The notes below the pieces were generated by a model. It was not told the origin of the DNA, did not search any database, and was given only the letters and a program-made list of their open reading frames with translations. The position numbers and the translations under genes are program-made. Below, piece by piece: positions 1 through 11,627 of a stretch of 64,000 nt of DNA (the first letter of the stretch is position 1; every line of letters begins with the position of its first letter). This stretch comes from Panaeolus papilionaceus (Eukaryota > Basidiomycota > Agaricomycetes > Agaricales): assembly GCA_015501605.1 (NCBI GenBank), contig JADNRZ010000022.1, positions 868,001 through 932,000 of the forward strand. The letters run 5' to 3'.

Positions 1-376
1 TACGCGAACCCTTTCCCTGTAGTATACCAGATGCGCCGGATTCAACTAACGTCATGTTGGCTCTCCATTTTGATGGAAATCCTGAGGTGGTATCGTCAGA
101 ATTAGAATATGAAGATTGTCAGAGACCGAGGCGATGACTCGACGTTATTGTGCTCCTTTTTCTTTCTTTTTTTCTCTCTCATGTTGATTCAAGGTGAGCA
201 TAGTGGGACTCATTAAATCATCGCGCCAAGGACAAAAATGCTGGCCTATTTATAGACGCCCGTTTGGTCCAACAAACGTGAACGTTGAACGTTGCACATT
301 TATCGTGGTACACCAGCAGCACGGATATCGAAATACGACGATTTTCAGTAGGGTGATTGAATCTAATCTTTCAGCA

Positions 377-939
377 TCACGAAGACTCGGCTTCAAATCT
401 AAAAACCTCTGGTACATCCTAAGTAAAAAAAACAAAATCAGCATCCAAAAATACACACAAGATAAGATGATAAACACTGAGTACTCACAAGCCACCAAGG
501 CAGATCCCTCCCACTCCCCTCCACACCCTCAACAAAGCTCTCCTGCATCACATCTGTAATCTTCCACCAGCGCTCCGTCTCAGGGTCCTCAGCGATCGTT
601 TTCATGTCCGCATCATAGTCGGACCCTGTGTATTTGAAGGTGGCGATGAGGAGGTGTAGGGGCTCAGTGGTGGTTGGATTGTTGGGATCGACGTCTGATT
701 TAGTTGTGGTGGTAGTGAGGGTAGGATGATGGAAGTGGTGGATGGAGTAGTCCGTTATGTGCGCTTTTTGGAGAGCTGAGAGGACGGAGGGCCAGGTGTT
801 TGCGTGGATTTTTTTGTATTCGGCGATGTACTGAGATTTGAGCTGTTTGAGTGAGTGAGTGTGACGAGAATAGACCCGGAGAGGCCGAGTTATGTACCTT
901 GATTACTTGACATACTCGTTTATTGTGTGGTGTCGACAT
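377..939 (-). CDS. L-rhamnose mutarotase family protein (DUF718-like)
   Basis: Members of this small dimeric family interconvert the anomers of L-rhamnose or act as related sugar-binding proteins in the cytosol. Exon 1 (939-898) encodes MSTPHNKRVCQVIK. Exon 2 starts at 842 with LKSQYIAEYKKIHANTWPSV, followed by a DYSIHHF strand and a conserved block containing TFKYTGSDYDADM, AEDPETERWW and TDVMQESF, which are family hallmarks. A last short exon reads PEVFRFEAESS and stops at 377-379, matching the usual C-terminal EVF.F strand. The second intron is uncertain: the obvious GTGAGT donor (488) does not keep frame with the final exon, and a weaker GTGGCT donor a few bases earlier would. An acid- and threonine-rich insert after the DYSIHHF strand lengthens the protein. 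It is transcribed divergently from the Rab gene. Family assignment is firm; the substrate is inferred. Confidence 0.72.
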
Positions 940-1399
940 TGTACTCGACAAAAGGAAGAGAGAAGAGCTTAATTCTAATCTGTAACCCGAGTAAGGTAAA
1001 CTCAAGAAATGATGACACTCGCTTGCAATTCCTCTCATCAACTGCACTCGAATCAAACGTTAAAAATAAAAAGCCAACGCTTCAAACACTTATAGTATCA
1101 TATCATATCATCAAGGAGGATCAATACCCAGCGGAGAAATACAGTCAATGGCAGTGTCTTTGATGTGGTCGCAATGTAGAGAGAGAGTATAAGCAAACCA
1201 GGACTCCGGCGACCTAGGAGCGCTGAGTTTGAAATTAAATATTTAATTCTTTGGACAAGTGCTGTCTCGTGTTTACCTTACAACCTGCCTTGCTTACCCT
1301 CAACAACAACCACTGCCCATCCCCGCTCGCTCACGCTCAATCTCAATCTCACCCAATCTCATTCTTATATCCATAATTCAGTAATTTCATACAATTATA
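940..1399. promoter_or_regulatory. Shared intergenic region between divergent genes
   Basis: These 460 bp separate the start codons of the minus-strand mutarotase gene and the plus-strand Rab gene, so both promoters must lie here. The part next to the Rab start is pyrimidine-rich (CTCAATCTCA-type tracts at about 1310-1360), common upstream of highly expressed fungal genes. No clear TATA box or other motif was identified. Confidence 0.4.
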
Positions 1400-3129
1400 A
1401 TGGCTGAAGGAAGCAACTACGATTATCTCTTCAAGGTATGTACAACCACTACCTTGCTTCTACAGCTGCTACTGCTGGTTGCGGAAAAAAGGCGGCATTG
1501 GGCTCATTTTATGGTGTGCTTTGTTACTCTTAGGTTGTGCTTATTGGTGATTCTGGTGTCGGAAAATCGTGCGTAGCTTTTATTATTTATAAACTTGTCG
1601 TATGGTTGTTAACGCCCCTTCTCTGCGCTATACAGAAACTGTACGTTGTCTCCACTATAACCGCACCATACACCATGTTGTTGTGCGGCAATACACATCT
1701 TACTCATTGACTTGTTGTCCTTTGCTGCTTTCCCTGGCTTGTTGCGGTCCTTTAACAGTGCTCTCGCGATTCACACGTAATGAGTTCAACTTGGAGTCAA
1801 AGTCGACTATTGGTGTCGAGTTCGCAACCAGGTCTATCAACGTCGATGGAAAGACGATAAAGGCTCAGATTTGGGATACAGGTACGGCACCTCATCCCTC
1901 TTTCAATTCTCCCTCTCTTTCTCTTCCTTCTGCGTTCATGGAGAACCTGGTTGGTTGCCTGGTTGGATGGTTAGCCACACCCAAGTAGCCATGTACTCGG
2001 GTTGCATAATTATGCCATCAATGAATGGCCTCATACTCGGTCCTTATTCTATCATCCTATGTATTCTGTTCCCTATTCGCAAATACTAATCCATCCCCCC
2101 AGCCGGTCAAGAACGTTATCGCGCTATCACCTCTGCGTACGTCCTCAGTCATCTCCATCCCACTTATATCTAACTAACCCATCCCTTCCCCCGCCCACAG
2201 CTACTACCGCGGCGCCGTCGGTGCACTCCTTGTTTACGATATCGCCAAACACGCCACCTACGTCAACGTGACACGGTGGTTGAAGGAACTGCGCGACCAT
2301 GCTGACTCGAACATTGTGATCATGTTGGTCGGAAATAAGAGCGATTTGAAGCATTTGAGAGCTGTGCCTACGGATGAGGCAAAGGCGTTTAGCAGTATGT
2401 GGATTTTTTACCCTGTTTTTTGAATTTTTTCTTTCTTTGTTTTTTTGGGTTTGGGTTTGGGGTTGGTTTTACGTTTTACGTTTTACGCCCCTCTTTTTGT
2501 TTTTTGTTCATGGTTATATTTTGGAGTTTTTCCCCCTTTTCTTTTTGTGGTACGCTAAGAGTGCTGTTGCATGCAATGCGCCACCCATGACTTGATCCGA
2601 CCCACACAGTCATGACCCTTGCACTCGACTTTGACCCTTTGGCCTTGACCATGATTTTTTACCTTGCCTTCCTTTATTTTCCCTTACTTTCTGTTTGTCT
2701 CATTTTGACCTTTACTAAATCCTCTCTCTTATAGCCGAGAACGGATTGTCATTCATCGAGACATCAGCGCTGGACGCTTCAAATGTCGAACCCGCCTTCC
2801 AGACTATTTTGACTGGTGAGTGATTTGCTTCATGAGTTTAAGCTTGAGTTGGATCGTTGCTGATTGGTTTTCCCTTTTCCCTCTCCATCATGCCCTCATC
2901 CACCTCCCTCTGAATACGCCACCTCTTGATTGCCTAAAATAACATCAACTCCACCCTCGGCCAATAATAACATGATACGACGTCAACAACAACAAAAACA
3001 GACATCTACCGCATCGTATCCAGCAAATCCCTCGAATCGTCGTCGTCTAATATCGAGCCGCCCAAGACGACTATTAACGTCGGACCGAGCGTGGATTCGA
3101 ATGCGAAGCAGTCTGATTGTAGCTGCTAG
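1400..3129 (+). CDS. Rab11/Ypt3-type small GTPase
   Basis: Ras-superfamily GTPase of the Rab11 (Ypt31/32, Ypt3) group, which directs traffic from the late Golgi and recycling endosome to the cell surface and growing tips. The eight exons are 1400-1435, 1534-1568, 1636-1640, 1759-1881, 2103-2136, 2201-2394, 2735-2815 and 3002-3129, giving 211 residues. The P-loop GDSGVGKS is at 17-24, effector residues STIGVEF at 41-47, WDTAGQE at 64-70, GNKSD at 122-126 and ETSAL at 151-155. The C-terminus ends CSC, the Cys-x-Cys acceptor for double geranylgeranylation. Exon 3 is only five bases: the invariant KSNLL motif can be spelled only by joining ...TC, AAACT and TG... across two introns. All splice sites are GT-AG and all phases agree. 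YDYLFK at the N-terminus and [10 protein letters not shown] support Rab11 over Rab8 or Rab1. Confidence 0.95.
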
Positions 3130-3586
3130 ACGGTCTCCTTTTTCCGCCTTGGGTGGGATGGGAGGTTGGGTTGGGTGCGCTGGCGATGTATGTATATACA
3201 CTGTACGTGTGTAGACTGGGTCGGGATAGGATATGACACGATACCAGGTCCTGGTATGATATGACAGACATAGAGATGTAGCTTTCGTATCATGAGACAG
3301 CGGTGAAGCATGCATTGCTATATGGATGGTGTATGATGTGTACTTGTCTTGACTCTACCTTTTTGTTTGTTTTCTCTTTTTCGTTGAATGAATTTTTTGG
3401 TTTTCTGTGATTTGAGAGTTGGTCATGAGTGCATTTGAAGTAAAATGTGTATTGAGAATGGACATGCGTTGCATTGCATTAAGAATATAAAAAAAGCGAT
3501 GTGATTGAGAAGACAAGGTAAGATGGGATCAACGAGAGGGAAAGTAATAGATACAACACGTCTATAATTTAGAAATCAAACCTCAA

Positions 3587-5531
3587 TCAAGGACTGGGAC
3601 TAAACGCGTTCAACGACACCCGAATCGTGATATTCTCAACTACGTATTCCGAGTCTGCGTAGCCTAGGACACGGGGGAGCATCGAGCTGTAAAACAAGCC
3701 ATAAATGTCAGCCTTCATCCAACAAAAAATTTAATAAAATAAACCAAAATCCCAACCCACCTATTCATCCCCTTGACAGCCATAATCTGCGCACTATTAT
3801 AATTCGCCAGTCCCCTCCCCACCTCGACGATATCACCCTCCCTGAACCCCTCGCTTCCTCCGTCCTGCTCTTTGGCTTTTTCCTGACGCGCCAGATCCTC
3901 CATTTCGCGGTCTTTTTCAGCGTCGTCTGGTTTCGTCTCCGCCTCCGCATCGGCGTTTACCCCTTCACCGGCAGCAACACCAGAGCCAGAGTCAACGCCG
4001 CCTTCGACGCCCTCAACCACCCTCAAGGCCTCCATAACCGGCGTCCCCGGCCTCGTCCCCTCCATCGCCTCCAAATACCTCCTCCTCTCATCCTCCTTCT
4101 CCTCCCGCCCCACTCTCCTCCTCACACACACCCTCACCGCCTGACCGCTCGCAAAGGCCCCCAGCACGCCCAATACCCCAGCGGAGAGGAGCCGGCCGCC
4201 GCTTTCGCGCTTGGAGAGGACGTGGTGTGCGCCGGTGTCGATGATGACGCTCCCGGAGGGGTTGAGGGTGTGTGAGGTCCAGGCTTTGAGGTCGCGCAGG
4301 GGGGTGGGGGAGGGCATGAAGAGGGTGTGTGGGGGCGGGGGAGGATGGGGGCGCCGTTGGTGTTGGTGACACCATCGGTGGATGCGGATGCAGAGGTGCC
4401 AGTGCCAGTGGTGACACCCCTCACCACCGCATCATCAAACTCCATAATCTCAAAAATGTGCTCGGGGTGCTTACTACTCGTAATCACCGTCGCCACGCCA
4501 GCCGCAGTCGCAATCTCCGCAGCGATGAGCTTGGTCTCCATCCCGCCCGTGCCCAGTGCCGAGCCGATGGTCGTTGTGCTGACCTGCGACCGGATGGCGG
4601 CGATGGAGACGACGGACTGGATTTGGCGGGCGTGGGGGTCTTTGCGGGGGTTGGAGGTGTAGAGACCGTCGACGTCGGTGAGGAGGAAGAGGTAGTTGGC
4701 TTGGATCATGGAGGAGGTGATGGCGGAGAGGGTGTCGTTGTCGCCGAATTTGATTTCCTGTTTGGTGGAGGTGTAGATTAGGTTTAGTTAGACTTGGGGT
4801 GGGTGAGGTAGGGGGACGTACGGAGACGGAGACGGTGTCGTTCTCGTTTACGATGGGGACGACGCCCATGCTTAATAGTTCTTTGAAGGTATTGACAGCG
4901 TTGATGTATCGCGTTCTCTGGATATTTCATTTTGAGATTAGATTATAGCGGTGTCAGGGATCAATTATCGACGCGTACATCTGAGATATCGCCCCTCGTC
5001 AACAACACCTGCGCAATAGGCTGTCCGAGCTGTCCGAACAAGTTATCCCATAACGCAATAAGCCTGCCTTGCCCGATCGCTGCTAGAGCCTGTATCACAA
5101 TTCAATGTAACCAAAGGATCCAATCAGCATTCCTCGTCCCATTTTTTCTTGACGCAAAGACGAAAACTTATAAATAACTATAAAAAAAACCCAAAGAACA
5201 CACCTGTTTCCCACTCAAATGCTTCGGCCTACTCTCCATATCCATCCTCTTAAGGCCCACAGCGATAGCGCCCGAACTGACGAGCACGACTTTGTGGCCT
5301 TGGCGTTTGAGCTCGACGACTGTCTCGACGATGGCACTGAGGGTGGAGAGGAGGGGCTGGTGGGTTTCTTCGTGTACTATGGAGGAGGTGCCTAAGGACG
5401 GGGAGGGGTTAGTGTTGGTTGGGTTTGGGTTTGGGGAGAGGGGAGGGGGAGGGGGAGGGACGAGGGAGGGAGAGAGGCATACCTAATTTGAGCACGATTG
5501 TGCAGGGGGGTATTGTGGTTGGACGTGTCAT
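3587..5531 (-). CDS. PRO1: Glutamate 5-kinase (proline biosynthesis), apparent frameshift
   Basis: Phosphorylates L-glutamate to gamma-glutamyl phosphate, the first committed step of proline synthesis. Exons on the minus strand are 5531-5483, 5391-5204, 5089-4979, 4917-4822, 4757-3761 and 3686-3587. The amino-acid kinase domain shows [72 protein letters not shown] and GTGGMETKL, in order. A PUA domain follows ([14 protein letters not shown] to [13 protein letters not shown]), with a charged insert rich in Glu and Ala. The large exon is not one frame: the kinase frame ends ...APILPRPHT and the PUA frame resumes [14 protein letters not shown]. No acceptor AG lies between them, so a one- or two-base indel at about 4319-4345, in a GTGTGTG plus G-run context, is needed. 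Either the assembly has a base error or the gene is newly broken. Confidence 0.9.
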
Positions 5532-6955
5532 GGTATGGAAGGGGTGCTGTAGATGATGACCTTGAGTTGAGATCTTAAGCTTAAGCTTGAAGTTGGGTGA
5601 TTGCCCTGTAAGTCAGAATAGAAAGAGGGCAGAGGAGGAGGGAGACAAGGTGGGGGTATCGAAGTATTTAAATAATTAAAGATTATAAAGGCTGAGGCAG
5701 ATCTACGAACCCTCAGGGCAGAGCCTCAACAGCGCAGTGCGATAAGTAAGTGTTCAAGGAATAGTCGAGTCAAGACAAGACTCAATCAAGGAGGAACTAG
5801 AAAAGAAGTGTTGTGTTGGTCAAAATTTATCCGGAAAGAGTCCTATATCGATTTCGATTTCAGAGAAAACCCTACAGAAAACTCATTATCGGACTTCCGT
5901 CACGTCGCAATTCTGGAGGTATCATTAGTGTATATAAAAATATCGGAATTGAGATTCCGGTATCAGAGACTATGGTGGTCGATGGAAGGGATGAGCCACG
6001 CTCAGGGTGGATGACTGTTAGGTTGATACGGGCTGTTCGGCCGACGTCATGGGCAGTCGACTTCAACTTCATGTGTTGTTGATGTGTTGTCTAACTCTCT
6101 ATGGACTTGCTCTTAGTGAGGAGCCCTGTTGGCTCTATTCAATAATAATCACAATGATCAAATAACCCTCTTATCCTCATGCCCGACGCGTACCAACGCG
6201 TATCGGTACACCTCTGCTATTGCTCAGCATTTGGACGACAAAAATAGAAAACCTCGGAAGTCGTTTGCGTAGCTCTTCAGTGAGCAGTGTAAGTATGAAA
6301 GTCTGACTCTTAGCTTTACTCGTACATGGGGCCGTACGTACTGCTTTCCCTACTTCCCTTCTGCATTCTAAAACCCAAGTCGAAATTCCGGTGGTGGTGG
6401 TGGTGAGGGTGTTATCAAATACCCATGGGTTTATTCAGTATAATGAATTTCCTTGGCCTACTGAACACATTCCAAAGCTACACTCGACGTACAAAGGTAG
6501 TTGACGCGACATCATCATCATCAACGCCTCCAGGCTGTTCATCTTCATATCCCAATTGCACTTGGACTTGAACAAACTGGACGTCTCGGGGGTCTCGTCG
6601 ACTGCGCTTCATGGTGGCACCAGTCTAAAATTCTCCTGATCGTGCTTGGTTTTCGTCAAACCACGGGCAAGCATGACGAATAAGTTTGAAACAGACTACG
6701 AACGGGGCGAAACCCAACCTTGACTTCCATCTGACGTCTATCCCAATGACCTTCGTCTCGGGAGTCAGTCTTCCTCTCGCAAACCAGCCTCCCTGCAGCT
6801 AGGTCTCTGCCCCAGGTATACCTCGCCGCCAGATCGCTACCAGCTGAGGGCGGCTTGGTTCATACATACGTATGTCTGTGTGACTTTGTAAAAGCAAGAA
6901 GGTTAAACGAGCAATGCTGATTGTGATGATTTAAAATTTATTTACAGACATACAG
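5532..6955. other. Intergenic, no gene recognised
   Basis: 1.4 kb upstream of the glutamate 5-kinase start. The first part must hold its promoter. The rest has only short random frames and no recognisable domain. The segment just before 6956 includes an intron-like pyrimidine tract and acceptor belonging to the decayed reductase copy that follows. Confidence 0.5.
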
Positions 6956-7291
6956 AGAAATTCGAGAAACATTATCCCCTATTTATCAACCCCGGCAACC
7001 ACATATTTTCAGGTGCGGGGGAAGGAGGAATCCTCGCGTCATGCGAGGACGTCGCGCAAGCTGCATTTGACGCTCTGACGAACGACGAGCCCACACACCG
7101 CAAGACTTTCGTTGTTGGACGATCTTCACGTCTTTTGGGATGCCGGACGATTGGATCTTGGTCTTTGTAGAGAGAGAATGGAGTGTAGGCGCGGGTGGAG
7201 AGGTGGAGAGTTTGAGAAGCCAGAGGAGAAGTATGTGGGGAAACAGACGTTGGAGGGGTATTTCAGGGAGAATGCGGTACTTTGGAAATAG
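6956..7291 (+). pseudogene. Truncated duplicate of the NmrA/EasG-like reductase
   Basis: A decayed tandem copy of the gene at 7634-8651. Just after an acceptor AG at 6955 it reads EKFEKHYPLFINPGNHIFS..GEGGILASCEDVAQAA.DALTNDE....TFVVG. This aligns with exon 2 of the intact copy (NFEKYHLPFIKSANHIFS...SCEDIAQAAYHALTSNE). The match then jumps to the intact copy's last exon (PDD...VERE, a stop, then EEKYVGKQTLEGYFRENAVLWK and the stop at 7289-7291). Exon 1 with the Rossmann motif is absent, and about 50-60 codons in the middle are deleted. It cannot make an enzyme. Confidence 0.85.
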
Positions 7292-7633
7292 ATGGGGGTG
7301 TTCAAGTTCTTGAATTCGTTTTTTGCACGTTGCCCTTTCCAATTGCCATGATTTTCGGATTTTTCTGAGGCTACACCTTGAGAGAAAAGATTATAAAGTT
7401 TGTAAGTAGTGGAAAATCTCAAGGCACTGACAAAAGATCTTCCATTAGCCTTCGTCAGCTGTGAAAGTACAAGAAATTTAAATAAAACCAACCTACGACC
7501 ATTAACTGCGCATCTGTCAAATAAGCAGGGGCACAAGGCGCTATAACCCTTCCATATAAGTAGTCATCGATCATCAACTAAACTATACATTGGTTATCAA
7601 TCACCATCCCCTCACTCTATTCCTCGTACAACC

Positions 7634-8651
7634 ATGACAATCCTCATCATAGGCGGAACAGGCAACACTGGACTCTCACTTGCCAAACTCCTGCACAACG
7701 CAGGCCATAGCATCCTCCTCACCTCCAGGTCCGGAATCGTCCCATCACCTTATGCAGGCGTCTCTTTCGACTGGTTCAACCCAGCGACATACGAGAATCC
7801 ATTCAAGAACGAAAACGCCCCTGATGGCACGCCCATTGAGCGAATATATATCATCGGCCCACCCGTTGTTGACCCGATGCCATTTGCGAAACCGCTCATT
7901 GATTTGGCGATCGCAAAGGGTGTGAAGAGATTCGTGTTGCTGAGTGGGACGTCGACGGGTCCTGGAACACCATTTACGGGGAAGATTCATGGTTATTTGA
8001 ATGAGACGCTCGGGATTGATTTCGTGGTGCTTAGGGCGTCACGATTCATGCGTATGTTCTGCCATCTTGTCTGTCGACCTGGATTGGGAATGACGAGGTG
8101 TTAACTTACTTTTTTGACTACAGAGAACTTTGAAAAGTATCACCTCCCATTTATCAAATCCGCAAACCACATATTTTCAACAGCAGGAGATGGCAGGATT
8201 CCGTTTGTTTCTTGCGAGGACATCGCTCAGGCGGCATACCATGCACTGACGAGCAACGAAGCAGGCCGTCGCGATGTCTTCGTCGTCGGACCGCAGCTTC
8301 TAACCTATGACGAGGTCAGTAACTATCCTGGCTTTCACAGATAAAAATTTGCAAACTTTAAATGAAAACATCCTATTAACCGCCCCTTCGTCTGCTCAGG
8401 TTGTAGCGACACTCTCCACCGCCATTGATCGCCCAATCACCCACAAGCGCCTCACAGACCAAGAGTACAAGCAGCTGTTGACCTCTTTTGGGCTGACAGA
8501 CGACTATGTCGGGACGATCATTGCTGAAAGAGATCGAGCGGCGGCGTCGGATTTGGAGGCGGGGGCGTTTAATTTGCCACAAGAAAGAAAGTATGTGGGG
8601 AAGAGGACTTTGAAGGAGTATTTCGAGGAGAATGCGGCGATTTGGAAATGA
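7634..8651 (+). CDS. NmrA-like NAD(P)-dependent reductase, EasG/festuclavine-dehydrogenase-like
   Basis: Atypical short-chain dehydrogenase of the NmrA group, close to the family annotated as ergot alkaloid biosynthesis protein A (EasG). Exons 7634-8051, 8124-8314 and 8400-8651 give 286 residues. The N-terminal nucleotide-binding motif is IGGTGNTG (residues 6-13). Further blocks are LLTSRSG, RIYIIGPP, GVKRFVLLSGTST, LRASRFMQNF, SCEDIAQAAYHALT and a C-terminal EKYVG/KYVGKRT.KEYF motif. Many basidiomycetes carry this family outside any alkaloid cluster. No dimethylallyltryptophan synthase, P450 or other tailoring gene lies near, so a role in ergot alkaloids is not supported. The start was chosen because it precedes the dinucleotide-binding strand directly. 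A broken tandem copy lies 340 bp upstream. Confidence 0.88.
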
Positions 8652-11627
8652 AGACGGTCGAGATTGGTTGGGGAAGATTTTGTATTGGTAGCATCTGAAG
8701 CAATATCATAAGAGTTTGAGCGTAATTTGTATGCCAGTGGTGCAAGCAACACAGTAAGTCTGATCAGCATACACTGTAGCAAACTGTTTTCCTTCCTCTT
8801 GCAAGTCGGCCCACACCACATGCCATCCTACAACGCGCTACAGTGCGCTACAAGGGCACTCGGTGCAGGCGGGCTGGGAGACTGGTCATGAACCGTTGGT
8901 TTCATAGAGCACCTGGTTCTCTTCAGTATGTGAGGCTATTTCACATATTGCAACCATAAATGATCAGCCGTGCCAAATTCCATGAGAGAGTCCCTTGTCG
9001 CGGGTTGATCGGTCATCTGGAGCTACGCTTGAGAAGCGAAACCCGTTTCCAGCGAGAAGAGAAACAGCAGAAAGAGAATAAATTGAAAATCCGTAACTCG
9101 ACCTTCTTCGGCCTTGTGTCCAGATAAGAATCATAAGCAGATGTGGGAGTCTGGGTTCAACCATGCAAATGGCCGGTGGTCGAGTTCTTACCATCACTGA
9201 CAGAACGTGACTCGGACTGGACCCACTGCAAGTGTCAATCACGCCCACAACTTTTCATCACCATCTCCTCATCAATGTCACCGTCGGTATTTTTGCTCAA
9301 CACCCAAAAAATCTGCAGAAAAAGGGAGTTATTAGCAGATACAAATGGTCGACGTTGGACAGCCGGCTCACTTTGATGAAAAGCTTTTCCTGTTCGCAAA
9401 CCGAGTTGGTCTTCATCTCTCTCTGGACAGAATAGTCAATTGAAGGACCAGTAATTTGAACATCTGGTAGAAAATACTTAGAGGGGCTGTCGGACTCTTG
9501 AGAAGGGAGCTCTTGAGCGGGTATGTCTTCCCAAACAATTCTGGCATCATATACTTACTAAAGACGCAACTTGAACAGAAGGTTATGCACCGATCTCTTC
9601 ACAACAACTTGGACGGTTTCGCACTCATAGTCCTCCAAAAAAATCGTCTGCCAACATATAACTGGTGGTGGCAAAGGTGACTATAAAATGACGCTGGGGG
9701 AATTGAATGTCAGGCTTGGCTGGTTTTTGGCTACCCAAGGTGGTTTCATTTTCGAAGGAACACAAAACTAATGTATTACCATTCTCTCTAGTACCAACCC
9801 AGAGGAAGAACTCCAGGTTATGTGGTGAAAAAGCCCAGCTTGTTTTGAAGTTTTTCTATGGCCAGCACCTCGTAAAATTGCAGGAATGTTGATAGCCAAA
9901 ACCGTACGCCACCTAGTCCCCAAGAATGGACCAACAGAGATTTGCTGACTTGAACGAACTCTTCCGTTATTGTCGCCAGCAGAGGGATACCCAACACTTT
10001 ACCATGAAAAATCTGAAGCTTTCGCTTCTCATGGTGTCGCTTATTCTTTAAACCAGCGTCTTTCGAGGCAAAGATGGTCCAATTTTTCCAGGTGTCAAGG
10101 CGTTTGCCAATTCACGTTCGCAGATAAAGGTGAGAATCTTCATATCTTCTGTTTCTGTTCTTTGTCCAGATGTGAGGCGAGGAAAGGTTGCCAGATGGCT
10201 TCTGAAATGCAGCTTGCACGTTGAAACTTGAAAGCTGGATGCTGGGCTACAATCAATCGCAGAGTATACCTGCCAGAGTTCTTGGAATACGTCTGGGTTA
10301 TGAAGACATCTCCCTCTTTTCTTAACCACGGTTGCGGATAAGCAGGTGCAGTAATTTGGTTCTATTCCATGAAACTAGAACGCTGCCGCGAGGGTTGGGA
10401 AGAAGGGGGGTTCATTCTTGGACAGAAATGAGGGTTGGGAAGAATGGAATGGTGCAAAGGAACCTCTCCACCCAACCAAGTATATGTGACTTCCTATTAC
10501 TCTCCTTTCCCAAGCACAAGACCCACACGCGAGCACCGCGTCGCCACAGACGCGGTTGGATAAATGACTCGCGTCGTGTCACGCGACACGTTACGTCACG
10601 TAATTTCGGAGCCGGGTGGTGGTGCGGTTCGTGCGCGCTGTCCGTTTGGCGGGTGTCGGGAGGGTTGGAGCGCCATGAGGCGTCGGGATGGAGTGCACAA
10701 TGACTCCCAATGGTTCTGGGCGCGGGTCGATGCAGGAACGAGGCGTTTTTGTTGGGCCTTCTCCCGCACAATGACTTGTCGGAAGTCTCGAAGAGCACTA
10801 CCAACTATGATCGTTCCCAAGGTTGGATTTCGGCATGGACAATGAGCATTAAACCAGATATCTGTGACTCCATGCCCAGGGTGATGATGTTGGTACCATG
10901 GACAGGACATTGCCCGCAGGCGAATTTTGGAAACGCGGGGAAAGCTGGAGCTGTTTCCAGTCAGAGGAATACTAGCGGACGATGTTCCTCCTCGAAGCCT
11001 GGTCGTGTCAGCTGGCTCCTTATGTACCACATCGTCGAGGGGAATGGTGTAGAGCAGAATGGTGGACGGGAAAGCCAACAAGGGGCCCCATATTTGCCAA
11101 ATTCGGGGGGAGTTGTCTTCTCGCACACCGACTTCACATCACCCAATCGGGAATGTCATTCAGTTTTGGGCGGTACTTGTCAGAGTCATATTTCCACTTA
11201 AGTTCCCCTCCATACCTCAAGCACCGTGGAAAGCGAACGGGCTCCTGAATTGACCTATTCTAGCCCCCCTGTGCTCTGACGGGCCTCGAGGCGTGCTTGT
11301 CACTCGCAATCGCTGAATTGGGAGGATATCGCGTCAGGGAGAGGGTCTCAGGACCCTATGTTGAGGGGAGGACGTTTAGGCTCATTCCACATATAAACTC
11401 ATCGGCTTCTTGCTTTGACACCACCACCGCCCTTTCTTTCCCTCTCCAGTGCCCGCCTCCCCTTGCTCCCCTTTGGTTGGCGTGCCCTCCGAGGTCATTT
11501 TAGGGCTGTAATAAATTATTTCTGTTGTTTATAATACCTCAGATTCCACTCTCGTTATTTCCACGTCATTTGTCATTCATTTTCGTCCTCATTTATCGTC
11601 TCCCCTTCGTTTTTGTGTGTTTGCAGA
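8652..11627. other. Long gene-poor stretch
   Basis: Three kilobases with many short open frames on both strands, none of which shows a domain I can name. One short plus-strand run at about 9650-9770 (GGGKGDYKMTLGELNVRLGWF) and one starting at 9927 (MDQQRFADLNELF) look more protein-like than their surroundings. They could be exons of an orphan gene or remnants of a decayed one, but no consistent splice model was found. Confidence 0.4.

Noticed and set aside
7634..8651. Ergot alkaloid or other secondary-metabolite cluster around the EasG-like gene
   Set aside because: No prenyltransferase, P450, NRPS, PKS or transporter gene lies within the flanking 15 kb; neighbours are housekeeping genes.
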